42,622 nucleotides of DNA, taken from the NCBI GenBank assembly GCA_943704415.1, contig CALSCO010001094.1, positions 1 through 42,622 of the forward strand, read 5' to 3'. Below are positions 34,201-42,622 of this stretch, one piece after another. Both the position numbers and the translations under genes were made by a program. Within the stretch, counting starts at the first letter, position 1; each line of letters starts with the position of its first letter. This DNA is from Parvularia atlantis. Its lineage: Eukaryota > Opisthokonta > Rotosphaerida. The notes beneath the pieces were generated by a model. The model searched no databases, was not told the origin of the DNA, and worked only from the letters and a program-made list of their open reading frames with translations.

Positions 34201-34571
34201 TCTGCGCGGCGTAGAGGCTGGCGGTGTACTGCGGGATGCGCTGCGAGAGCGTGCGCTGGTCCAGTAGCTGCCACTTCTCGCCCCAGTACTCGGCGGCGCG
34301 CCCGCGGCCGACGCCGACGAAGCGCAGCAGCGTGCTCGCGTGGTCGCGCGCCTGCGCGTAGCCGTAGCCGTACGCCTGTTCCCTCCCTCCCGGGTGAGGC
34401 GCACGCAGCCACAAGCAGCACACGGCGGCGCACCAGCGCGTCCGGCGTGTCGGCGAAGACGTGCGGCACGCCGTACGTGTCCCACAGCACCTCGACGTTC
34501 TGCGCCGACGACAGCGCGGCGGCGGCCGCGGCCGCGGCGAGCGCCGCCGCGACGACGAGGACGCGGCGCAT
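31255..34571 (-). CDS. Secreted penicillin-amidase (S45, Ntn-hydrolase) family acylase
   Basis: Fifteen exons: 34571-34434, 34375-34184, 34129-34058, 33711-33430, 33363-33286, 33229-33083, 33024-32958, 32897-32827, 32764-32663, 32595-32478, 32419-32121, 32067-31888, 31826-31753, 31702-31508, 31447-31255 (735 aa). A signal peptide ([20 protein letters not shown]) precedes EVLWDTYGVPHVFAD, the family's opening strand, and AYGYGYAQARDH. The maturation site is GSNAWA; Ser at about 210 would be the N-terminal nucleophile of a beta chain of about 525 residues, the usual size. Downstream blocks: NPHLPYGSFFRWYEAHLV, GLPNLQIGFNKYLGWTHTV, and a C-terminal GDSDTFRNVWWGG, GDSFVCIAEF, LIGYGNATPES. Family role: hydrolysis of acyl amides, including penicillins and acyl-homoserine lactones; substrate here unknown. 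The last intron uses GTATGT. Intron 3 is 346 nt, the longest coding-region intron in the window. Confidence 0.9.
33712..34057 (-). repeat. Long intron packed with GAGAAAGCGA-type repeats
   Basis: Plus-strand 33770-33975 is a purine-only array of about 20 degenerate GAGAAAGCGA/GAGAAGCGA units, a polypyrimidine run on the transcript, between the donor GTTCGC and a normal acceptor. The frame reads through without a stop for much of it as a Leu/Ser/Phe-rich chain, which is not family-like. Confidence 0.8.
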
Positions 34572-34656
34572 CGGCGGGTCACGGGACTGCAATTTGCGCT
34601 GCGCAACCACGGCCGTGCCTGCACACATGCGTCTGCTCACTGGACGCAGCCCACCG

Positions 34657-36113
34657 CTACAGGAAGAAGCGCCGCCGGCTCGTGTCGAGCTCGCTCTGCG
34701 CGGCGTGCGGGGCGCGTGTGCGTGTGTGCGCGTGTGCGCGTGTGCGCGTGTCAGGGCCGAGGCGATGTGCACGGCGTCAAACACGCCAGACCTTGTGGTG
34801 CCATTCGTAGTCGCCAAACTTGGTGTCGAACGTGCCCTTTTGCAGCCACTGCAGCTTGAGGCTGAACTCGGGCCCGATCTCCTGCAGGCTGACCTTCTTG
34901 CCGTCCTTGAACACGTACCGGTGCCGCCGGAAGAAGATGAAGTCGCGCTGGTTGTGGAACGTCACGACCTGCCGCCCCCTGCACGCAGCGCCGCCGGTCT
35001 CAGCGCCCGCCGGTGCACACGCGCGTGCGTGTGCAGGCCACGCACTTGAACTCGGGCTGCTGCGGGAACAGCGCCGCAAACATGCGCCCGACAGTGTGGC
35101 CCAGCCGCGTCGTGAAGTTGTTGAGGATGACCTCGGGCACGTGGCTCGTGCTGCGCGCGTGGTGCTGGCCGTCCGGTCCATGCGCACCGTCAGCGCACGC
35201 AGCGGGCGAGCGGGCGGTGCGACGCGCGCACGTAGATCTCCTTGTGCTTCTTGACGCTCGTCAGCTTGAAGTGCGCCGTCGGCCCGTCGGGCAGATGGAT
35301 GATCGTCACCGACTCTGCCGCGCCCCGCCTCAGGCACACCACGTAGGGAGCGGCGGCGGCCGGCACGCACGCGGCTCCTTGCGGTCCTCGTTCACGAGCA
35401 GGATGTCGGTGAAGCCCTTCTCCTTCGCGGCCTTGACGATCTCCTTGATGTCGAACGTGGCGCGCCGGTGGAAGTGCGAGTTGGGGATCACGTCTAGCAG
35501 CTCCTCGATGAACGCAAAGACGTCCTGCGCGCCACGACGTCGGCCGCTGCGACGTGCACGCAGTGCGAGGAGAGGCGGGCGCACCCCGACGGGTCGGCGG
35601 TTCGTCGTCACGAGCACGTTTGGCGTGACGCCGTCCTGGAAGTACGCGGCAAACTCGTCGTTCGCTTCATCCTGGGGGCTCGGCATCAGGCAGCGCGCGA
35701 GGGAGCAAGAGGGACCGGAGCGCGCGGCACCTGCGCCACCTCGTGGTCGTCCGCCTGCACGACCGTCTCGTCGTACTCGCGCGTGTTTTCGAGCGTGCGT
35801 GGCGCCTTCTTTGGCGGTGCCTGCCCCCCCTCGCACGCGCATCAGCAGCAGTGGCGGCAGCAGCATCGAGGGGGGCGGGCGCCGCACGTCGTCGCCGAGC
35901 TCGTCGCGCTCGCGCTTGCGCGCCTTGCGGTCCTCGCGCTTCTCCTGCTTCTTCTCGGCCTTCTGCTGCCGGTACACCTCCTGCCGCTTCGTCTTGTTGC
36001 CGATCGTCGACGGCTGGATCTGCGCCCCGCGCGCGCACGCGCATCAGCCGCCGTCCCGCGCTCAAAGAGGACGCAGGACGCACCCGCCTCCTCGTGGCCG
36101 CGCTGTCACTCAT
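34657..36113 (-). CDS. RPF1: Ribosome production factor 1 (Brix domain)
   Basis: Nine exons: 36113-36084, 36019-35888, 35820-35731, 35671-35585, 35524-35371, 35314-35232, 35164-35046, 34978-34792, 34695-34657 (306 aa; human 349). The N-terminus is highly basic ([20 protein letters not shown], then [14 protein letters not shown]), then [19 protein letters not shown] and [11 protein letters not shown]. The Brix domain follows: [116 protein letters not shown]. The last 13-codon exon ([12 protein letters not shown]) is required to match the conserved family end. Without it the frame would stop at 34777. Family role: 60S pre-ribosome assembly. The final intron (34791-34696) starts GTCTGG and is full of GTGTGCGC repeats. 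Confidence 0.94.
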
Positions 36114-36258
36114 CCTGTGTCGCGTTACCCGGGTGAATACGGTTCACATCCGGCTGTCTCGCGCGCTGCGCCTCGTTCCGCCTCGTTCGTGCGCCGCATC
36201 GGTCGTCCCCGTCCTCGCCGCGTCTGCCGCCGCACCGATTGAGAGGCGCACGGGAGCG
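36114..36258. promoter_or_regulatory. Divergent promoter RPF1 / SepA-like kinase
   Basis: This is 145 bp between two opposed starts. I see no TATA box, no TGACGTCA site and no repeat. Confidence 0.35.
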
Positions 36259-36555
36259 ATGCGCGGCGAGCACAAGCGCACGGCCACGCCCGTGATGGGC
36301 GCGGCCAAGACGATCAATGAATATGTGCGTCGGCGTCGCGTGCCGTGTGCGCTGCGCCGTTGTCGCCGCCGCTCACACGCCCGCGCCGGCGCCGGCGCCG
36401 GCCGCCGCAGCAACTGGGCGACTCGATCGGGAAGGGCGCGTTCGGGACGGTGTACCAGGGGCTCAACATGAAGACGGGCGAGGTCGTGGCGATCAAGCAG
36501 ATCACGCTGCAGAACATCCCAAAGTCGGAGCTGGACGCGATGATGGTGCCGCCGT

Positions 36556-36589
<34 letters not shown>

Positions 36590-39500
36590 ACGTGCGCGTC
36601 GTGCGTCGTTCGTACGCAAAGGTCGAGATCGACCTGCTCAAGAAGCTGCACCACAACAACATCGTGCGCTACATCGGCTTCGTCAAGTCCAAGGACTACC
36701 TCAACATCATCCTCGAGTGCGCCGCGGCGTGCCCGCCGCCCGTCGTGGTCTGCGCCGCGCTCATCGGCGTGCTTGTGACGCGCGCAGGTACTGCGAGAAC
36801 GGCTCGCTGCAGTCGATCTGCAAGAAGTTTGGCAAGTTCCCCGAGACGCTCATGGCAGTGTACACGGCGCAGGTGCTCGAGGGCCTCGTGTACTTGCACC
36901 AGGAGGGTGTGATCCACCGCGACATCAAGGCACGCCTGCGCACGCGGCAGTGCGCGACGGCGACGGCTGACGCGAGGCGCGCGCGAGCAGGGCGCAAACA
37001 TCCTCACGACCAAGGAGGGCCACGTCAAGCTGGCCGACTTTGGCGTGGCCACGCACGCGACCGACATCGGCGCCGACCACGCCGTCGTCGGCTCGCCCTA
37101 CTGGAGTGCGTCCGCCCTGCGCTGCACAGCCAGGCGTATCTCACGCGCGTGCGCGACGCAGTGGCGCCCGAGGTGATCGAGATGACGGGTGGGACAACGG
37201 CGTCCGACATCTGGTGCGTTGCGGCGGCGGCGGCGTGCGTGCGCTGCCCATGTGTGTGCCCAACGTGTGTCGGCCACAGGAGCGTCGGGTCGACGATCAT
37301 CGAGCTCATGACCGGCGAGCCGCCGTACTTTGACCTCTCGCCCATGTCGGCCCTGTTCCGGATCGTGCAGGACGACCACCCGCCACTGCCCGACGGCATT
37401 TCGCCCGCGCTGCACGACTTTTTCATGCAGTGCTTTCAGAAGGACTGCAACCTGCGCGTCTCGGCCGCCAAGCTCCTCAAGCACCAGTGGCTGCAGAAGG
37501 CGCGCAAGGAGCGGATGGTGCGCGCGCCAGGCGGGCGAGCTGCGACCGCGGCCTGGGGTGCCCATACGCGCGCGACGTAGCAACAGAACGCCGAGAAGCC
37601 GACCGATCAGCGCGCGGCGACGACCAACTTCATCGACACGGTGCAGACGATCGTGCAGTGGAACGAGGCGCTGCAGGGTGCGCCTGCAGCTACCAGCGGG
37701 TGGTGGGCGCGGCTCACAGCGCGGGCGCAGGCGACAACACGGCGGGCAAGACCGGCACAATCAAGAACCTCAAGCCGGCCACGCCGGCCAAGTGCGTCGC
37801 ACGCGTCTCAGCTGCAGCCGCGGTCTCACGGCCGCGCTGCGCAGGGTCGCCGTCGGACGCAAGAACAGCCAGCCGATCAGCCTGTCGCCGGCCGCCGCGT
37901 CGCCGTCGTGCGTGGCGCTGCGCCGTACCGCGAGCGCGACCGCTGACGCACCCTTGCACAGGTCGCTGCCGTCTCTCGCGCTGGCCAAGCCCGGCGAGAC
38001 GGGGCGGTTTGCGCCGCTCAAGCAGCAGCTGTCGGAGATGGCCGACGAGGACAACTGGGACGCGGACTTTGAGGACAAGCCCGGGGGAGACACGCCGAAG
38101 CGCAAGACGGGCGACACGCCGTCCAAGGACGGTGCGTGCGGGTGCCGCGCGCGACCGCGGACGTGCTCTGACGCGTGCTGCGCGCGACCAGCCAAGCGGC
38201 CGCAGAGCGGGGCAGCCGCCAACGCGAACGGTGCGCGTGGCTCGCGCGCGGCGTTTGGCCCAGCTGACGTGCGTGCGCACGTGCAACAGTCTCGCGCACG
38301 CCGTCCAAGACGCGCCCGGACCTGGCCGCGTTTCGCGAGGACGACGACGACGACGACATGGTGCGCGCGGTCGCGTGCCTGCGCGCACTTGCTCACGCGC
38401 TGCCCCGCGCAGGTCTCGGGCCTGGACGTCGGGTCGTCCAGCAGGCCGATCCAGGTGCGGCAGGCGCTGGTGCCGCCCAAGGCCGCTAGGCCATCGTCGC
38501 CTGCCGCGCAGGGCAAGCAGGGTGCGCGAGTGTGGTCGGTCGGTGGCACCGCTGACGATGGCACAGACCTGTGGGCGTACAGCGAGAAGGGCGAGAGCTT
38601 TGACGACCTCGGCGGTGGCGGTGGCGAGCTGCGCCTCAACCCGAAGCTGAACCGGGCGAGCTCAAACAAGGGCACGCTCACGCCCAAGCTGATCCGGCCC
38701 GAGGACCTGCAGAAGTTTGTAGCGGCGGCACAGACCGCAGCGGCGGCGCCAAGCAACGGGGCGGCACTGCGCTCGCCCTCGCCCGGCCTCGGCGCGCCGT
38801 CGCTCGCGCCGCCCTCGCCGAGCAAGCTGCTCGAGACACCCGTGTCGACACCGCGCGCGGGCGGCCGGGCGGGGCAGCGCGTCGCGTCGGGCGACATGAT
38901 CATCTACCGCGAGGACGACAAGGAGCAGGACGACTACTCGGAGGTGTTTGGGCTGCGCTTCACGGGCGGTGCGTGGCGACCGTGCGCTCTGCATTGAGTC
39001 TGACCCCTCCGTGCGTTCACAGACCAGAAGGGCGCGACGTTCAAGCTGCGCCTGGCGGTGCCGGTGCGCTGGCTGTGCGCATGACGGGTCGCGGCTGACA
39101 CGCGCACAGACGGTCGACGACGGCGACGACGACACCGCGTTCAAGGACGACCTGGCCGAGGGCGACGAGGACGAGGACGTGTTTGCGACGGTGGACGACT
39201 TTGACGACATCGGTGCGCCTTGTGCCGCGCGCGCAGACACGCAGAGTTAACAGCGCGCGCAGACCTGGAGGAGCAGCGCGAGAAGAACCGTCTGGCGGCG
39301 CAAGTGACGGACCTGCTACGCATCGTCGGTGCAATCCACCGCGGCAGCCCCGACGACGCCGTCGTGAGCGCCGCCGACCGGCTGGTGCGCCATAGCGTGC
39401 GCGCGCGCGATTGGCGGCACGTCTCACCCGCCCCGGGACAGGTCGCGCTGCTGCAGGAGAACGCGCTGCTGCGCGAGGAGCTGATGTTGAGCCGCAACGG

Positions 39501-41628
39501 GCTGGTGCCGCTGCTCGACCTGCTGGACGACGTTGCGCCGACGAGCACCGTCGTGACGCACCTGCTGCGGCTCGTGTGGGAGATCGTCAACAACGACACG
39601 GAGGCGCTCGAGTGGTTCGTGTCGATCGGCGGGCTGGCGTCGCTCGTGCGCTTTGCCGGTGGCGTGCCGAGGTCGAGGCGCGATGCGTGTCTGACGTTGC
39701 GTCGCCGAGCAAGGCGCGGGCGAATGCGCGCTCGAGGCGCGGCTACAAGCGCTGCGGCTGCTCAAGACCGTGGCGACGTCGTCACTCAAGACGCTGCAGG
39801 CGGTGCGTAGACTGGCGTGCACAGCGGCCGTGGCTGACGCGTGCGTGTGTGAGCAGTTTGTGGCGTGCCGCGGCATCCCCGTGCTGATCCAGGTGCTTGC
39901 GGACGGCGACTACGACGCTCACGCGGCGCTCGTGCGGCTCGCGTTCGAGTGCGTCGCCGGCTCGCTCGACGTCGCGGTGCGCGCGCGCATCAGGGGCGAG
40001 TCTTGCCGCATAGCGCTCACGGTCTGCGCGCAGGAGCTAGTTGGGGCGAACGGCGGCGGTGACGGCGGCCTGACCAAGACGCAGCTGTACGTGCTGTACG
40101 CGTCAGCCGGGCTGCTGCCGGCCGTGGCGCACGCGTTCCACGAGGTTCTGATGGACCCGAGGTGCGGAGCCCTGCCCGCTTGTACGTTGCGCCCAGACGT
40201 GGCGTAACCCTCTGGCTGCAGTAGCGACGCGGACCTCGAGCTGCCCGAGCGCATGGTCGACCTGTTCATGGCATTTGCGGGCATGATCTCGGTCCGGGCG
40301 TGGCTGGCGTCGCGGCCGCTGCTGAAGGGTGCGCGTGATGCCGCGCCGCGCCGGTGGTCTGACACAGCGCGGCGACAGCGCTCGTGCGCGACCTGTACTG
40401 CCTGCCGCCGTCGCTGCAGCTCAAGGTGCTGAAGGTGCTGCGCGACGTGTCGATGCTGTCAGCGACGTCGCTCGAGCTGCTGCAGAAGGTGCGTGTGCCC
40501 GCTGCGCCGCGACGCTGCGCCTGACCCGCGTGCGCCAGGTGGACGCCATCATGGTGCTCGTGGGCCTGCTTGACCGGCAAGAGGGTCCGTTCGCGCAGGT
40601 GTGTGCCCGAGCGCGCGGCCTGCGTGTGCTCACGGTGGCCGGGCGAGTAGGAGATCCGCACGCTGGACGTGTTCATCCTCTTCAATCTGTGCCGCGTGTA
40701 CAAGCCGCGGCAGGAGGCGGCGGCCGTCGCGGGCATTGTGCCGCACCTGAAGCACTTCACGTCGATCAAGAGCCAGATGAAGGAGTTTGGTGCGTGCGCG
40801 CGCGTGCACGACGCGAGTGCGGCGCTGATGACGCGGCGGCCCCAGCGCTCCAACTGCTCGCCGACATGGCCGACGCGAGCGCCAAGACGCGCGAGATCCT
40901 CTGGCAGAACAACATGGTCACGTTCTTCGTCAACCTGCTCGCGAGCAACTCGACGTTCATCCAGCACGTGGCGCTACAGGCGCTGGCAGACTGGTGCGCG
41001 TGCACGACAAGCGGCGCGCGCATGTGGAGGCTGAACGGGCGCACACAGGCTCGGGCCAGAGACGGCCAAGGTCGAGGGCGTGATGATCCAGCCCGAGAAC
41101 ATTAAGACGATCATCAGCGGTCTGTCGCTGGGCAAGGTGCGGTGCCACCGGCGCGCCACGAGGGGTGCGCTGACACGGCGCGCAGTTTGTGCATGCGACG
41201 GCGATGGGCAACCCGCTCGACTCGCTGTACAAGATCATCATGGTCTCGCAGGCGATCAACCAGGGTGCGCGGCGCGCGTTGCTTGGGCGGCACGCTCACA
41301 CGGACACACGGTGCCCAGCGCTTGGCCAGTCGTCGCTCGTGCGCGTGCTCACGGACAAGCTAAGCAACCCCGACGTGATGGTCCGCCTGACGCTGCTCAA
41401 GGTGCGACAAGCGCGCGGCCTGCTCCGCTGCTGGCTGACCGCTGCTGCGCACTTGCGCCGCAGATCCTCACGGCGCTGTACTCGCAGCACCCGCAGCCGG
41501 CGCAGCTCGTGCAGGCGCACCCGAAGCTGCGCGCGGCGGTCGAGCGGATTGCCGAGTCGGACGGGCGCGTGCTCGTGTCGGAGATCGCGCGCAAGCTGCG
41601 GGACGAGTTTGCGAGCGCGGCGCGGTGA
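36259..41628 (+). CDS. sepA: Cdc7(SIN)/SepA/MAP3K-epsilon-like protein kinase with C-terminal helical repeats
   Basis: Thirty-one exons: 36259-36324, 36411-36545, 36622-36716, 36788-36929, 36988-37105, 37162-37213, 37280-37517, 37587-37677, 37731-37791, 37845-37907, 37962-38131, 38192-38230, 38290-38360, 38413-38521, 38567-38968, 39023-39063, 39110-39212, 39263-39384, 39442-39658, 39714-39802, 39857-39976, 40034-40161, 40222-40328, 40379-40488, 40539-40598, 40651-40789, 40846-40993, 41049-41136, 41186-41264, 41319-41401, 41464-41628 (1216 aa). Kinase motifs: [97 protein letters not shown]. These fit the septation/cytokinesis STE kinases better than other MAP3Ks. A disordered acidic middle ([19 protein letters not shown]) and ARM/HEAT-like helices follow (LLPLLD-type, [49 protein letters not shown]). 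Intron 36930-36987 has a GC donor. Intron 37908-37961 (54 nt) is in frame. Confidence 0.95.
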
Positions 41629-41675
41629 CCAGATGCGTGTGCCTGTTGTGCCTGCCTGTACAGCGTCCACCCGTA

Positions 41676-42129
41676 TCACGACGCCAGCAGTGCTCGCGCT
41701 CTGTCGTGCTGCGCGGCGGCCGTTGCCGCGTCGACAATCTGGCGCGGCGCATGAGACGAGGCGATGTGCGCAGAGGGCGATGACGGGGCGCACCTGCCGC
41801 ACAAGCGCCTCCATCTCGGCCGCCGTGCGCGCCGACTGCGACCCATCGGCGTCTTCCTCCTCGTGCCAGCGGCGGATGCGCTCAGCGAGGCGCGCGCGCG
41901 CCGCCTGCTGCTCGTCGTCCGCGCCGCCATCGGCCTGCACGGCGCCGCGCGCATCGGCCGTGATCGCGTCGAGCAGCTGCGCCTGCGCCGTTCCGTGAGC
42001 CGATTGCACGGCCAGCGAGCGAGACGCAACCACGTCGGCCGCGCACGCCGCCGCCACGGCCTCGGCGCCGAGCCGCTGCGCCTCGATGAGCGCCGCAGCA
42101 CGTTCGACGAGCCGCTCGAACGTCGCCAT
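41676..42129 (-). CDS. Small helical Ala-rich protein, function unknown
   Basis: Two exons: 42129-41794 and 41738-41676 (132 aa). It begins MATFERLVERAAALIEAQRL and consists of long Ala-, Glu-, Arg- and Gln-rich segments likely to form two or three amphipathic helices, with an acidic turn around DGGADDEQQ and RRWHEEEDADGSQ, and ends AAAQHDRARALLAS. Heptad-like hydrophobic spacing suggests a coiled-coil subunit of a larger complex. I recognise no family. Support for coding: a clean ATG, a consensus intron (41793-41739) that joins two open frames, and a convergent end 47 bp from the SepA-like stop. Confidence 0.6.
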
Positions 42130-42622
42130 CGGCGATCTGATGCCGTGGTTGCTATAGTGCACGCACGCGCAGCGCGTCGCGTGCCTCTGCTGCGTGGCGC
42201 AACCGGCCGCGTTGTCATGGCGCGGCCCGGTTGCGCCACCTCGCGCCTGACGTCAGTGGACAGGACACACAGGCACACACAGGACACAGGACACGACGCG
42301 TCGCAACGCGTGGTTGGAGCGCGCCATTTGCCAGGCAAAACTCTTGCCAACCTGCGTGCTTTTTAAGGCCGCGTTGCCGCCGCCAACCTGCGCACAAACT
42401 TTTCTGCGCCCACGCCGCCCCTGTGTGGCCGTTTGCCTCCCGTTCCCTGTTGTTTTTTGGCGCGCGCGCGCTCTCTCGGGGTGGGCGGGGGTGGTGGGCG
42501 CGCGGGTGGTTTGCCGGACGCGACGCGCGGTTTCATCTTCCCGCTTCGTGACGCGTGACACGGCGCGCCGGTCCGTGACGACTGCCGCGGGCGGTCCCTG
42601 ACGTGCATTTTTCGCCCCCCCC
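42130..42622. other. Right-end non-coding stretch with TGACGTCA and ACACAGG repeats
   Basis: This is 493 bp upstream of the small helical gene. It has a full TGACGTCA at 42248-42255, then direct ACACAGG repeats (42261-42294), and less GC-biased T-rich sequence at 42340-42460. No reading frame has family features. It may include the promoter of the helical gene and of a gene beyond the window. It ends in a C run that could reflect an assembly edge. Confidence 0.4.

Noticed and set aside
34777-34792. RPF1 ending at the in-frame stop at 34777
   Set aside because: The family ends in a conserved D-T-S-R-R-(K/R)-F motif. A 39-nt exon at 34695-34657 supplies exactly this after a consensus acceptor.
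32886-34817. 643-codon open frame on the minus strand with several hydrophobic stretches
   Set aside because: It runs through consensus introns and mixes frames of the acylase and the RPF1 3' region. The spliced acylase frame explains the conserved blocks; the rest is GC-rich shadow.

Overview
This is a compact, very GC-rich nuclear window from a unicellular eukaryote (GC judged by eye at well over 60%). I read 22 complete protein genes and the 3' end of one more, on both strands, about one gene per 1.9 kb. Almost every gene is cut by tiny spliceosomal introns, about 170 in total. They are mostly 45-75 nt, with a GTGCG-type donor, a CTGAC or CTCAC-like branch site and a GCGCAG-type acceptor. 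Exons were joined by hand from frame continuity and protein-family conservation, so individual splice sites are inferences. The gene set (KDM4-type demethylase, Ragulator LAMTOR1, RUN/Rubicon-homology protein, PDK1, a Cdc7/SepA-type kinase with helical repeats) suggests a lineage near animals, fungi, amoebozoans or apusomonads. I cannot name the organism.

Layout. 1-112 is the proline-rich tail of a gene entering from the left. 218-1605 (-) is a CMPK2-like nucleotide kinase, divergent from a KDM4-like histone demethylase (1780-4877, +). 4959-6697 (-) is a questin-oxidase-like protein, divergent from a DDX28-like mitochondrial DEAD-box helicase (6783-9105, +). After the only long gene-free stretch (9106-9791) come a TM2-domain protein (9792-10525, +), LAMTOR1 (10764-11597, +), a four-helix MARVEL-like membrane protein (11669-12588, -) and an ankyrin-repeat protein (12833-13948, +).

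14067-16964 (-) is a RUN plus Rubicon-homology protein. 17165-17779 (+) is an Alba protein and 17852-20444 (+) is a CDK9-like kinase with a long low-complexity tail. A small unknown protein with a TPX2-like N-terminus (20447-21133, -) ends 2 bp from the kinase stop. It is divergent from NOP53 (21254-23323, +). Then come the PP2A B55 subunit (23608-25645, -), PIN1 (25976-26727, -), ribosomal protein L27 (26953-27432, +), PDK1 (27556-29889, -), a short-chain dehydrogenase (30099-31199, +), a secreted penicillin-amidase-family hydrolase (31255-34571, -), RPF1 (34657-36113, -), a 31-exon Cdc7/SepA/MAP3K-epsilon-like kinase (36259-41628, +) and a small helical unknown (41676-42129, -).

The genes are housekeeping and regulatory and do not form one pathway. 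Two loose themes recur: ribosome and RNA biology (DDX28, Alba, NOP53, RPL27, RPF1), and phospho-signalling and growth control (CDK9, B55, PIN1, PDK1, SepA, LAMTOR1). I saw no mobile element, tRNA, CRISPR array or viral fossil. The most unusual biology is in gene architecture: a family of probable GC-AG introns, start codons split or hugged by introns, nearly overlapping gene ends, and low-complexity tracts lodged in introns and kinase tails.
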